A stretch of 64,000 nucleotides of DNA, from positions 56,787 to 120,786 of the forward strand of contig CAXTVI010000005.1 in assembly GCA_964247695.1 (NCBI GenBank), in the 5' to 3' direction. Position numbers and translations under genes: made by a program. Of this stretch, positions 24,832 through 36,920 are shown one piece after another. The notes below the pieces were generated by a model, which searched no databases, was not told the DNA's origin, and saw only the letters and a program-made list of their open reading frames with translations. Source of the stretch: Lichenicoccus sp964247695 (GTDB lineage: Bacteria; Pseudomonadota; Alphaproteobacteria; Acetobacterales; Acetobacteraceae). How positions within the stretch are numbered: the first letter of the stretch is position 1; the number at the start of each line of letters is the position of its first letter.

Positions 24832-25059
24832 CGACCTGAATCGGCGCGTCTTAGGAGTGCTTGTCGCTGCGGCCGGATCTGCTGTAGGGCTTTGGGATGC
24901 GCGCCGCCCTCACATTCGTCCTCTGGGTCATTACCTCTGGTGGGGTCGGGGAGTACGCGCGCTAAGGCCTGACGGCCTCCAGCCCCCCGAAACCCCGCCG
25001 GTCCGGCCGGGGTCTCGATCAGCGCCATCCCGGCCACCGGCTCCGAACAGGAACCGATC

Positions 25060-25674
25060 GTGCCAGGATCTCCCGCCGACCCCAGCTTTCCGCTCCTGCC
25101 GCTGTTGAGCTTCGCCTTCAGCGCCTCGGCGACGCCCGGGCCGAACAACATCATGATGCTCAGCGCTGCCGCCGCGCACGGCTTCCGGCGTACGCTGCCG
25201 CAACTGGCCGGCGCCGCGATCGGCTTCGGCCTGATGGTGGCGCTCGTAGCCTGTGGCCTCGGCGTGCCGCTGGCCCAGAGCCGGGTGCTGCAACGCGCGT
25301 TGCAGGCCATAGGTGCGATCTGGATGGCGTGGCTCGCCTGGAAGATCGCGACGGCACCTGTGCAGGGCGAGCGCCACTCCGCCCAGCCGCTGAGTTTCCT
25401 GGGCGCCTGCGCCTTCCAATGGATCAACCCGAAGGGCTGGATCATGGCGGTCGCCGCAACCGCCACCTTCCTGCCGCACGGTGGCAACGCGCTGGAATTC
25501 GGCCCCCTGATCGGACTGATCTTCACGCTTGTCAGCCTCCCGTGCGTCGGCGGCTGGGGCTTGATCGGGGCGAGCGGCGGCCGGCTGCTGCATCACCCGA
25601 TCCGGCTACGTTGCTTCAACGTGACGATGGCGGTCCTGCTTCTGGCGACGACCGTCTCGATGCTGGCTGAATGA
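25060..25674 (+). CDS. LysE-family amino acid/metabolite exporter
   Basis: The 204-residue membrane protein has about six helices and the signature SATPGPNNIMMLSAAAAHG near 23-41 of LysE/RhtB exporters. QWINPKGWIMA near 125 is a second family motif. These proteins export amino acids by proton exchange. The GTG start at 25060 has AGGA upstream and no ATG competes. The 228 bp before it hold no clear gene; a GC-rich imperfect hairpin lies at 24992-25013. Confidence 0.87.
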   Translation: MPGSPADPSFPLLPLLSFAFSASATPGPNNIMMLSAAAAHGFRRTLPQLAGAAIGFGLMVALVACGLGVPLAQSRVLQRALQAIGAIWMAWLAWKIATAPVQGERHSAQPLSFLGACAFQWINPKGWIMAVAATATFLPHGGNALEFGPLIGLIFTLVSLPCVGGWGLIGASGGRLLHHPIRLRCFNVTMAVLLLATTVSMLAE

Positions 25675-25697
25675 TCGAGCTGGGCGCAGGTCGGGCG

Positions 25698-26255
25698 TCA
25701 ACCGGTTCCGGATGCTCCCAGCAGGTCGATCAGGTCCTGGTGGCCCTGGCGCTGCGCCAGGCTGAGCGCGCTGTTGCCCTCGCCGTCGCGCCGAAGCGGA
25801 TCGGCGCCGGCCTCCAGCAGGTAGCGCGCCATCTGCTCGCGGCCAAACATCACCGCGAACATCAGCGGCGTGCGGCCGACATCGTTCGGGGCATCAACTC
25901 CGGCCCCGGCCTCGACCAGAAGCCGGGCGATCTCGACGTCGCCCTTGAACGCGACGCCCCCCAGCGCCGTGCTCCCCTTGGCGTCGCGGCCGTCCGGCAG
26001 CGCGCCGCGGGACAGCAGCAGCCGGGTGGCGTCGAGATGGCCGTTATAGGAGGCGAGGATCAGCGTCGTGTAGCCGCGCAGATCGGTCCGGTTGGCATCG
26101 GCGCCGGCGTCGAGGAACGCTTCCAGCAGGTCGACCTGCCCGTCCCGCGCTGCTCCGAAGAACAGCGCCTCGACCTGCTCGTGGCTGAAGCCGGCCGGCG
26201 GGGCGGGGGGCGCCGGGTCAGTCGGCGCTGGCCGCTGGGTGATATCCGTAGGCAT
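25698..26255 (-). CDS. Ankyrin-repeat protein
   Basis: The 185-residue protein starts with a Pro/Ala-rich stretch and then four to five ankyrin repeats. Examples are GYTTLILASYNGHLDATRLL, VGRTPLMFAVMFGREQMARY and EGNSALSLAQRQGHQDLIDL. Such repeats mediate protein binding. No signal peptide or catalytic domain is seen, so it is presumably cytoplasmic. The ATG at 26255 is preferred over a GTG at 26288. It is downstream of treY on the same strand by 56 bp and may share its transcript. Confidence 0.85.
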   Translation of the reverse strand: MPTDITQRPAPTDPAPPAPPAGFSHEQVEALFFGAARDGQVDLLEAFLDAGADANRTDLRGYTTLILASYNGHLDATRLLLSRGALPDGRDAKGSTALGGVAFKGDVEIARLLVEAGAGVDAPNDVGRTPLMFAVMFGREQMARYLLEAGADPLRRDGEGNSALSLAQRQGHQDLIDLLGASGTG

Positions 26256-26311
26256 GGCAGCGGGCTCCTGGGTGCGTGGTGAAGCCACCGCGCAGGAGCC
26301 TATCGCGAGGG

Positions 26312-29040
<2,729 letters not shown>

Positions 29041-29044
<4 letters not shown>

Positions 29045-30819
29045 GCAGCCTCCAGGGACCAGCGCACCGACCACGGTCCCATGCCCGGATCGGTCTCGCC
29101 CTCTGACCAGATCGTCTGGCCGGTCGGTGTGGGGAACTCGACTTTGCTGTTGGAGAGGTTGGCCGATAGCGCCAGCACGCGGTCGAGGCCGATCTGCCAA
29201 CGTACCTGCACCGCGCCCGGGCCGAACTCGATCGCGCTGCCCCCGCGCACGATGTGCGGCAGCAATGGCACGATGTCGCGTCGGCGCACCGCCAGCAGGT
29301 CGCGATACAAATCGAGGCGCTTCTGGTCGATGGCATCCCAGTCGAGCTTGGCCGAGATGAAGGTCTTCTCGGCCAGCGGATCGGGGATGCGGTCGCGCTG
29401 CTCCGGGTCCTGGAACTCCGGGAAGCGCGAGAACTCCTCGCGGCGCCCCTTGCGCACCGCGTCGGCGAGCTCGCCATCGAAGTCGCAGAAGAATGGGAAT
29501 GGCTGCATCGCCCCCCATTCCTCGCCCATGAAGATCATCGGCGTCTGCGGCAGCAGCAGGTAAGTCGCCGCCAGGGCGCGCATCGCATCGAGGCTGGCAA
29601 TGGTGCCGAGCCGGTCGCCGAAGGCACGGTTGCCGACCTGGTCGTGGTTCTGGATGAAGGCGACGAACGCCCCCGGCGGCAGGTTGGCGGCGGGCGCGCC
29701 ACGCGGCGAGCCGCGATACGGCATCATCTGGCCCTGGTAGGCAAAGCCTTCCCCCAGCGCCTTGGCCAGCAGCCCGGTATTGCCCTCGTAATCGGCGTAG
29801 TAGCCGGTCTTCTCGCCGGTGGCCGCGACATGCAGGACATGGTGGATATCGTCGTTCCACTGCGCGGTGTAGTGCACCGGGTCACGTCCGTGGCGCGTCA
29901 GGCGCTTCGGTTCGTTGTCCTCGTTTTCCAGCAACAGATGCACCGGGCGCTGCGTGCTCGCACGCGCGCGCTCGGACAACTCGTCGAGGAGATGCTTCGG
30001 CCCGTCATCGATGATGGCGTGAACGGCATCAAGGCGCAGCCCGTCCAGATCGTATTCCTCGAGCCAGTAGAGCGCATTGTGTATGACGAACTCGCGCACC
30101 GCCTGACTGCCCTCGCCATCGTAGTTGACGGCGGCGCCCCAGGGCGTGTGGTGGCGCTCGGTGAAGAACTTCGGCGCATACACCGGCAGGTAGTTCCCGT
30201 CGGGCCCGAAATGATTATAGACCACGTCGAGCAGGACGGCGATCCCGCGTGCATGCGCTGCCTCGATCAGCGCCTTGAAATCCTCCGGCCGGCCGTAAGA
30301 CGAATCCGGCGCATAGGGCAGCACGCCGTCATAGCCCCAGTTGCGCGTGCCGGGGAAATCCCAGACCGGCATGATCTCGAGGCCGGTGACGCCGAGCGAT
30401 GCCAGATGGTCGAGCTTGCCGATCGCGGCGCGGAACGTGCCCTCCGGGGTAAAGGTGCCGACATGCAGCTCATACAGGACGATCTCGTCCCAGGGACGAC
30501 CCTGCCATTGCACCGTCCAGTCATACGAAATCGGATCGATCACCTCGCTTGGGCCATGCACGTCCTGCGGCTGGAACCTTGAGGCCGGGTCCGGCACCTG
30601 CATGCCGTCCGGCAGCACGAAGCGGTAGAGCGTGCCGGCGCCGGCACCCTCCACCGTCAGGCCATGCCAACCGTCCGCCAGCGCCTGCATCGGCTGCACC
30701 GAGCCATCCGCCTCGAGCAGAAGTTTCACGTGCTCGCAGCCCGGCGCCCAAATCCTGAACTTGGTCGAGCCGCTCTCGAGCGTAGCGCCCGCCGGGATGC
30801 TGTGCTGGCGTGTGCTCAT
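29041..30819 (-). CDS. treZ: Malto-oligosyltrehalose trehalohydrolase TreZ
   Basis: The 592-residue GH13 enzyme releases trehalose from malto-oligosyltrehalose. An N-terminal carbohydrate-binding-like domain (FRIWAPGCEHVKLLLE) precedes the barrel. Catalytic positions are D264 in GLRLDAVHAI, E298 in LLLENEDNE, and an aspartate in QNHDQVGNRAFGDR. VVYNHFGPDGNYL at 199-211 is the first GH13 region. The ATG at 30819 overlaps the treX stop (TGATG), and its stop overlaps treY. Confidence 0.94.
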
Positions 30820-32963
30820 CACGCGTTGTCCGGCACCAGGGCGAACATCAGGAACGAACGGCCGGTGACACCATACACGGCTCCCGACCTGAAGGTCTGG
30901 TCCTCCTTCTTCTCCTCGTCCTCGGAGATGTTGGTGTCGATCAGCAGGGTCCAGTGCTGGTCGGCGCCCCCATGGCTCGGCAGGTTGAACCCCACCAGGT
31001 CATGCCAGGCATTGTAGATCAGCAGGATCGTCGCATCCTCGCCGCGCTTGCGTATGCCGCTCGGCTGCGCGCGGCCGTCGAGGATCAGGCCGATGCTCTG
31101 CGCGGCCTCGTCCCAGTCGCCCGGCATCATCTCGCCGCCGCCGGCATTGATCCAGGTCAGCTCCTTGACCTCGAGTTCCTCGTTGTAGATCTCCGTCAGG
31201 AAGCGGTTGCGGCGCAGGATCGGGAAGCGCGCCCGCAGGCTGGTCACGCGCGTCACGAAGTCGATCAGCGCCTGGCCCTTCTCCTCGATGTTCCAGTTCA
31301 CCCAGGAGATCTCGCTGTCCTGGCAATAGGCGTTATTGTTGCCATTCTGGGTGCGACCGAACTCGTCACCCGCCACCAGCATCGGCGTGCCCTGGCTGAG
31401 CAACAGGGTGGCGAGCAGATTCCGTATCTGCCGCGCGCGGACCCGGTTGATCTCCGGATCGTCGGTCGGACCCTCGACACCGTAATTGCTTGAGCGGTTG
31501 TCCGAGGAGCCGTCCTTACCGTCCTCGCCGTTGGCGTCGTTGTGCTTCTCGTCATAGGTGACGATGTCGTTCAGCGTGAAGCCGTCATGCGCGGTGATGA
31601 AGTTTACCGACGCCCATGGCTTGCGGCCCTGGTGGTCGAACTGTGCCGGCGAAGCCAGCAGGCGCGGCGCAAGTTCCGCCACGCTGGACGCACCCTTCCA
31701 GAAGTCGCGCACCGTGTCGCGGAACTTGTCGTTCCACTCGCCCCACCCCGGCGGGAACTCACCGACCTGATAGCCGCCCGGGCCGCAATCCCAGGGCTCG
31801 GCGATCAGCTTCACGGTGCCAAGTGTCGGGTCCTGGCAGCACGCCTTGAGGAAACCGGACTGGTTGTCGAAGCCGTTCGGCTCGCGCGCCAGGATGGTGC
31901 CGAGATCGAATCGGAAGCCGTCGACATGCATCTCCTCGGACCAGTAGCGCAGGCTGTCGGTGACCATCTGGATGACGCGCGGATGGCTCAGATTGACCGT
32001 GTTCCCGGTCCCGGTATCATTGATGTAGTACCGCGGTTTGTCGGTGAGCAACCGGTAGTACGACGCGTTGTCGATACCCTTGAACGACAGCGTCGGGCCA
32101 CGCTCGTTGCCTTCCGCGGTGTGGTTATACACCACGTCCAGGATCAGCTCGAGGCCGGACTCGTGCACCTTCGAGACCATCTCCTTGAACTCGCGCAGCG
32201 AGTTGGCGCGGTCGGCGGCATAGCGCGGGTCGGGCGCGAAGAAGCCGATGGTGTTGTAGCCCCAGTAGTTGGTGAGGCCCTTCTCCAGCAGCTGGCTGTC
32301 GTTGATGAAGCTGTGTACCGGCAGCAATTCCACCGAGGTGACGCCGATCCCCTTGATGTAGTCCAGAACCGCCTTGGTGCCGAAGCCGGCATAGGTGCCG
32401 CGCAGTCCCTCCTCGACCTTCGGATGCTGCTTGGTGTAGCCGCGCACATGCGTCTCGTAGAGCACGGTGCGGTCCCAGGCGATCGGGTTGCGGCGGCCCT
32501 GGCCGTGCCAATCGAAGTTCTGGTCCACCACTACGGATTTCGGCATGAAAGGCGCGCTGTCGCGCTCGTCGAACGACAGGTCGTCGTCTTTGTGGCCAAT
32601 CGTGTAGCCGAAGATGGCGTGGTCCCACTGCAGTTCGCCGACATGGGCGCGCGCATACGGGTCGAGCAGCAACTTGTTCGGATTGAAGCGATGGCCGGCA
32701 TCCGGCGCATACGGGCCGTGCACGCGATAACCGTAGACCTGTCCTGGGCCGACGTCCGGAACCCAGCCGTGGAAAATCTGATCGGTATATTCCGGCAGGG
32801 TGATCCGCTCGAGCTCGGTGGTGCCGCTCTGGTCGAACAGGCAGACCTCGACCTTGGTCGCATTCGCCGAGAACAGGGCGAAATTCACGCCTTTGCCGTC
32901 CCAATGCGCGCCACGCGGGGACGGGAGACCTTCGCGGAGACCACTCTTTAGATTGCTCGCCAC
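30819..32963 (-). CDS. treX: Glycogen/maltodextrin debranching enzyme TreX/GlgX
   Basis: The protein hydrolyses alpha-1,6 branches, supplying linear dextrins to TreY and TreZ. It has an N-terminal CBM48-like region (GVNFALFSANATKVEVCLFD) and GH13 motifs VVYNHTAEGNE, GFRFDLGTIL (nucleophile), LIAEPWDCGPGGYQ (acid/base) and ITAHDGFTLND. I chose the GTG at 32963 because AAGGAG lies at proper spacing; ATG 32984 and GTG 33011 lack a good site. That gives 714 residues. It is the first gene of the trehalose set, 58 bp after a lactamase-fold gene. Confidence 0.92.
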   Translation of the reverse strand: MASNLKSGLREGLPSPRGAHWDGKGVNFALFSANATKVEVCLFDQSGTTELERITLPEYTDQIFHGWVPDVGPGQVYGYRVHGPYAPDAGHRFNPNKLLLDPYARAHVGELQWDHAIFGYTIGHKDDDLSFDERDSAPFMPKSVVVDQNFDWHGQGRRNPIAWDRTVLYETHVRGYTKQHPKVEEGLRGTYAGFGTKAVLDYIKGIGVTSVELLPVHSFINDSQLLEKGLTNYWGYNTIGFFAPDPRYAADRANSLREFKEMVSKVHESGLELILDVVYNHTAEGNERGPTLSFKGIDNASYYRLLTDKPRYYINDTGTGNTVNLSHPRVIQMVTDSLRYWSEEMHVDGFRFDLGTILAREPNGFDNQSGFLKACCQDPTLGTVKLIAEPWDCGPGGYQVGEFPPGWGEWNDKFRDTVRDFWKGASSVAELAPRLLASPAQFDHQGRKPWASVNFITAHDGFTLNDIVTYDEKHNDANGEDGKDGSSDNRSSNYGVEGPTDDPEINRVRARQIRNLLATLLLSQGTPMLVAGDEFGRTQNGNNNAYCQDSEISWVNWNIEEKGQALIDFVTRVTSLRARFPILRRNRFLTEIYNEELEVKELTWINAGGGEMMPGDWDEAAQSIGLILDGRAQPSGIRKRGEDATILLIYNAWHDLVGFNLPSHGGADQHWTLLIDTNISEDEEKKEDQTFRSGAVYGVTGRSFLMFALVPDNA

Positions 32964-33021
32964 CGTTCCAGGCTCCTTTTTCATGCACTGCAACAACTCG
33001 GCGCAACTCACGCGGTTCCGC

Positions 33022-34056
33022 TCACACGGACCCCGGGAACGAGAAGCTTCGACACTCGCCGAAACCCAACGTCACGAAAGCCGTAGGGTCAACGCCTTGC
33101 CGCTCGCGCTCGACAGCGAGCGCCCGTTCCGGAGCATCCACGGCCTCGTCGGTCAGGCGGAAGGTGCCGAAATGCATTCCGATCGATCGGACGGCGCCAA
33201 GCTGCCGATGCGCCTGCACCGCCTCCGCCGGATCCATGTGCACGCGCCGCATGATGGAGCGCGGCGCGTAGGCGCCGATCGGCAGCAGCGCGAGGTCGGG
33301 AGCGCCGAGCCGGTCGCGGATCAGTGGCCAGTGCGTGGCATCGCCGGTGTCGCCGGCGAACAGGATGCGCAGGCCTGCACATTCGAGCACGAACCCGCTC
33401 CATAAGGCGCGCCCGTTGTCCCGCAGCGTGCGCGCCGAGAAGTGGCGCGCCGGCACGGCGGTCACGCGCACCGGCACCGGATGATCGCCCTGCCAGGCTT
33501 GCCACCAGTCCAGTTCCTCGACCGCGAAGTCGCCTGCCTTGCGGATCAGGGCCGCGTTGCCGAGCGGCGTGACCACGCGCGGCGCCGAACGGCGATACAG
33601 CGCGCGCAACGACGGCAGGTCGAGATGGTCATAGTGGTTGTGCGACTGCAGGACGAGGTGCACTGCCGGCAACGCGTCCAGCCTGCGCCCCGGCGCCCGG
33701 ACACGGGCCGGCCCCGCCCAGGAGACCGGCGAGGCCCGGTGGCTGAACATCGGGTCGGTCAGCACGGTCAATCCCGGCAGGCGGATCAGGAAACAGCTAT
33801 GGCCGATGAAGGTGATGCTGACCTGCCCGGTCGGCGGCATCGCGCACGGGTCGCCCGACGGCGGCGGGTCGTCGATCCACGCGGGCCAGGGCGAGCCGGA
33901 TCGCCGCATCCGCCAGCGCAGGATGCTCAGCAAGCGGCTGCCGGAACCGCCCGACCCGGCCTGTCTTGTCGGCGGTGGTGACGGCTCGGGTCCGGGCGGG
34001 CTGAGCCACGGCGGGTTGCGGAACCCCTCGGCGGTATGGTGGCTGAGATCGGTCAA
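33022..34056 (-). CDS. Metallo-beta-lactamase-fold hydrolase (NAPE-PLD/UlaG-like)
   Basis: The 344-residue protein begins TDLSHHTAEGFRNPPW, a common opening of NAPE-PLD-like bacterial hydrolases. The metal site appears as SHNHYDHLDL (HxHxDH), a histidine in VPARHFSART, D in LFAGDTGDATH, and H in GMHFGTFRL. IGHSCFLIRLPG and LTDPMF are also family features. Eukaryotic NAPE-PLD is a phospholipase D; the bacterial substrates are mostly unknown. The TTG at 34056 overlaps the stop of the upstream NADH dehydrogenase gene (TTGA), with GAGGCAGG before it; a later ATG would cut off conserved sequence. Confidence 0.82.
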   Translation of the reverse strand: MTDLSHHTAEGFRNPPWLSPPGPEPSPPPTRQAGSGGSGSRLLSILRWRMRRSGSPWPAWIDDPPPSGDPCAMPPTGQVSITFIGHSCFLIRLPGLTVLTDPMFSHRASPVSWAGPARVRAPGRRLDALPAVHLVLQSHNHYDHLDLPSLRALYRRSAPRVVTPLGNAALIRKAGDFAVEELDWWQAWQGDHPVPVRVTAVPARHFSARTLRDNGRALWSGFVLECAGLRILFAGDTGDATHWPLIRDRLGAPDLALLPIGAYAPRSIMRRVHMDPAEAVQAHRQLGAVRSIGMHFGTFRLTDEAVDAPERALAVERERQGVDPTAFVTLGFGECRSFSFPGSV

Positions 34057-35411
34057 GCGCCGCCTGCCTCGGGCCCGGGTTTCGGCACGAGATGGTTCGG
34101 CACGAGATCGGAGAGCGGCCGGGTGATCACGCGGGCGCCTCGGCTGTAGGTCAGCCACGCCCACACCCAGTTGATATAGACGACCAGCCGGTTGCGGGCG
34201 CTTACCAGCAACAGCAGGTGGACCGCGCTCCAGACCACCCAGGCCGGGAAGCCGGTAAGCCGGATCCAGCCGAAATCCGCCACCGCCGAGGACGAGCCGA
34301 TCATCGCGAGCTGGCCATAGTCGCGATAGCGGAAGGGCCCAGGCGGCGAGCGTCCGGCCAGACGCGCGGCGATGACGCGGCCGACGTAATGGCCCTGCTG
34401 CTTGGCCACCGAGCCGAGCCCCGGCAGCGGCTTGCCGTCGGCCGCCTTGCACGAGGCTGCGTCGCCGATGACGAAGATCCCGGGATGGCCGGGCAGGGTG
34501 CAGTCCGGTTCCACCTCGACCAGCCCGTGCTTCGCCGGGCGCACGTCGAGCCAGTGCGCCACCGGTGTCGCCTCGGTGCCGGCGGCCCAGAACACCGTCG
34601 CCGATGCGATCCGCGTGCCCCCGGCCTCGACGCCCGCTTCATCGACCGCACCGACCTCACACGAAAGCCGCAGCTCGATGCCGAGCGACTGCAGGCGTCG
34701 GGCGGCGTAGTCCGAGAGGTGCTGGGGGAACTGCGCCAGCACGCGCGGCCCGGCATCGCACAGGATGATGCGGGCGTCCGGCGCGTGGATGCGGCGGAAG
34801 TCGCGCGACAAGGTATGGCGCGACAGTTCGGCGATGGCGCCGGCCAGCTCCACCCCGGTGGGGCCGGCGCCGATCACCACGAAGGTCAGCAGTCGGGCGA
34901 TCGCCGCGGAATCGGTGGCGATCTCCGCCTGCTCGAAGGCGTCGAGCAGCCGGTTGCGCAGCAGGTCGGCCTCGTCGAGGGTCTTGAGCGCGGTGCTGTG
35001 CTGCTTCCAGTCGTCGTGCCCGAACCAGGAATAGACCGAGCCGGTGGCCAGCACGAGGGTGTCGTAGGCGAGGACGTTGCCGGAGGCGAGGCGGACGCGG
35101 CGCGCGTCCCGGTCGATGCCGATCAGCTCGTCCATCGCGACCGTCACGTTGCGCTGGCGCCGGAAGATCGAGCGGATCGGCAGGGCGATGTCGTTGCCGG
35201 ACAGCGCCGCCGTGCCGACCTGGTACAGGAGCGGCTGGAACAGGTTGTGGTTGGTGCGATCGATGAGCACGATCTCGGCGTCGGCTCCATGCAGGGCGCG
35301 GGCGGCATTCATGCCGCCGAAGCCGCCGCCGACGATCACGACCCTGTGAAGCTTTCTGCCATCCAGGGGTGTACTGCCCGCTTCTGACTTCGTCTCAGGC
35401 TGCACCGGCAT
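34053..35411 (-). CDS. ndh: Type II NADH:quinone oxidoreductase (NDH-2)
   Basis: The 452-residue flavoprotein transfers electrons from NADH to quinone without pumping protons. It has an FAD-binding GGGFGGMNAAR near the N-terminus, TNHNLFQPLLYQVGTAAL, a NAD-binding VIGAGPTGVELAGAIAEL in the middle, and IFVIGDAAS. The C-terminal membrane-association region (WVVWSAVHLLLLVSARNR, INWVWAWLTYSRGAR) is typical of NDH-2. ATG 35411 is the assumed start; a TTG at 35507 is possible. It is followed, with a TTGA overlap, by the lactamase-fold gene. Confidence 0.9.
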   Translation of the reverse strand: MPVQPETKSEAGSTPLDGRKLHRVVIVGGGFGGMNAARALHGADAEIVLIDRTNHNLFQPLLYQVGTAALSGNDIALPIRSIFRRQRNVTVAMDELIGIDRDARRVRLASGNVLAYDTLVLATGSVYSWFGHDDWKQHSTALKTLDEADLLRNRLLDAFEQAEIATDSAAIARLLTFVVIGAGPTGVELAGAIAELSRHTLSRDFRRIHAPDARIILCDAGPRVLAQFPQHLSDYAARRLQSLGIELRLSCEVGAVDEAGVEAGGTRIASATVFWAAGTEATPVAHWLDVRPAKHGLVEVEPDCTLPGHPGIFVIGDAASCKAADGKPLPGLGSVAKQQGHYVGRVIAARLAGRSPPGPFRYRDYGQLAMIGSSSAVADFGWIRLTGFPAWVVWSAVHLLLLVSARNRLVVYINWVWAWLTYSRGARVITRPLSDLVPNHLVPKPGPEAGGA

Positions 35412-35511
35412 CCCCTTCGTGCTGTTTCGGACCCACCCGGGGAACCGTGACGGAACGGGCTGGCCCGAGGGCAGGTTGCAGACCGGCGGGTCGGTCGTGT
35501 AAGTCAACGGG

Positions 35512-35525
35512 TGACCGAGCGGTCA
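35512..35525. promoter_or_regulatory. Candidate TetR-type operator before the RND efflux genes
   Basis: TGACCG-AG-CGGTCA is a perfect 6+2+6 inverted repeat in the 201-bp region between divergent ndh and the efflux adaptor gene, 87 bp before the adaptor ATG. Operators with this TGACC/GGTCA pattern are common for TetR-family repressors of efflux pumps. No tetR gene lies in the window, so the regulator would act from elsewhere. Confidence 0.45.
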
Positions 35526-35612
35526 ATCGCACCAACCTCGCGACCGTTGCACCGCTCCCGAAGCCGGCAGCCCGTTGTCAGCAACTGTGGCGGCACCTGA
35601 CGAGGACGACTC

Positions 35613-36908
35613 ATGCATATCCTCTCCCGCGCTGCACCGGCGGTGCTTTTCGCCTGCGCGGCGCTTGGCGCAACCACGGGACGGGCGGCGGCCCAGGGTG
35701 CGCCACCCGCTCCGGCCGTCGGCGTCGCCGAGGTCAGGTCGGAGCCGGTGACGTCGGTCAGCCAGTATGTCGGCCGGATCCAGGCGGTGGACAGCGTGGC
35801 CCTGGTCGCCCGCGTCACCGCCTACCTGGAGCAGCGGCTGTTCACCGAAGGCGCCGACGTCAAGAAGGGGCAGTTGCTCTATGTGCTCGAGCAGGGGCCG
35901 TTCCAGGCGCAGGTGCTGGCCCAGCAGGGCAATCTTGCGGAAGCGCAGGCCAACGTCACCAATGCCTCGGTGAACTTCCAGCGCCAGAAGGCGCTGCTGA
36001 ACACCCCGGCGGGCCAGAAGCAGGCCTTCGACAACGCGCTTGCCACCGCGCGCGGCAACGCGGGCAACGTGCTGACCGCGCAGGGCAACCTGCAGGCGGC
36101 CCAGATCAACCTGGCCTATACCGAGATCCGTGCTCCGGTCGACGGCCGCATCACCGAGACCGCCGTCAACGAGGGCAACGTGGTCAGCCCGACCAGCGGC
36201 ACGCTGGCGACGATCGTCACCCAGGACCCGATGTATGTCGAGTTCCCGGTCGCGACCCGCGACGTGGTGACCCTGCAGAAGAAGTATGCGTCCCTCGGCG
36301 GATTGGGTGCCGCCCACGTGCATCTGCTGCTGACCAACGGCGACACCTACGACAAGGACGGCAAGCTCGATTACGTGTCGCCGACGGTCTCGACCAACAC
36401 CGACACCATCACGCTGCGCGCGACCATCGCCAATCCGGAGCGCGACGGTGGCGACCAGGGCGGAGTCGGCACCCGGCAACTGGTCAACGGCGAGTTCGTG
36501 ACGGTGCAGATCACCGACCCGCATCCGGTGAATTCGTTGGTCGTGCCGAGCAGCTCGGTGCTGTCCGACCAGCAGGGCGACTACGTCTTCACGGTCGATG
36601 CGCAGAACAAGGCGCATCGCTCCAACATCAAGCTGGGCACCTTGCAGGGCTCGCAGCAGGTGGTCGATAGCGGCCTCAAGGACGGCGACCGCGTCATCGT
36701 CGATGGCGTGCAACGGGTGCATGCCGGCATGCGGGTGCAGCCCGAGGCGCCGCAGGCGGTGGTGCCCGATCCTGGCTCGGCCCAGCCTACGCAGGGATCA
36801 TCGTCGCCGGCGCCGGCGTCCGGCACGCCCAAGCAGAAGGCGGCGGCAGCCCAGAACGGGCAGTCGGCACCGCCCTCGGCCCCCGGCACCACGCCGAGCC
36901 GCCAGTAA
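35613..36908 (+). CDS. RND efflux periplasmic adaptor subunit (AcrA/MexA-like)
   Basis: The 431-residue membrane-fusion protein starts with a signal peptide (AVLFACAALGATTGRAAAQ). The biotinyl-lipoyl domain is split as VGRIQAVDSVALVARVTAYLEQ and LAYTEIRAPVDGRITE around an alpha-hairpin (about 95-155). A beta-barrel and membrane-proximal domain follow. The C-terminal 50 residues are a disordered Pro/Ser/Ala/Gln tail, longer than usual. There is no lipobox cysteine. It links the inner-membrane pump to an outer-membrane channel, which is not encoded here. The permease starts 12 bp downstream. Confidence 0.92.
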   Translation: MHILSRAAPAVLFACAALGATTGRAAAQGAPPAPAVGVAEVRSEPVTSVSQYVGRIQAVDSVALVARVTAYLEQRLFTEGADVKKGQLLYVLEQGPFQAQVLAQQGNLAEAQANVTNASVNFQRQKALLNTPAGQKQAFDNALATARGNAGNVLTAQGNLQAAQINLAYTEIRAPVDGRITETAVNEGNVVSPTSGTLATIVTQDPMYVEFPVATRDVVTLQKKYASLGGLGAAHVHLLLTNGDTYDKDGKLDYVSPTVSTNTDTITLRATIANPERDGGDQGGVGTRQLVNGEFVTVQITDPHPVNSLVVPSSSVLSDQQGDYVFTVDAQNKAHRSNIKLGTLQGSQQVVDSGLKDGDRVIVDGVQRVHAGMRVQPEAPQAVVPDPGSAQPTQGSSSPAPASGTPKQKAAAAQNGQSAPPSAPGTTPSRQ

Positions 36909-36920
36909 GGGCCGGCACGC

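Noticed and set aside
24992..25013. GC-rich hairpin after the amidohydrolase as a terminator
   Set aside because: The stem is imperfect, there is no T-run and it lies 160 bp after the stop codon; too weak to call.
29045..29860. Upstream extension of the treY reading frame
   Set aside because: It lies antiparallel in phase but out of frame with the well-supported treZ coding sequence, and TreY homologues start at the ATG at 29044.
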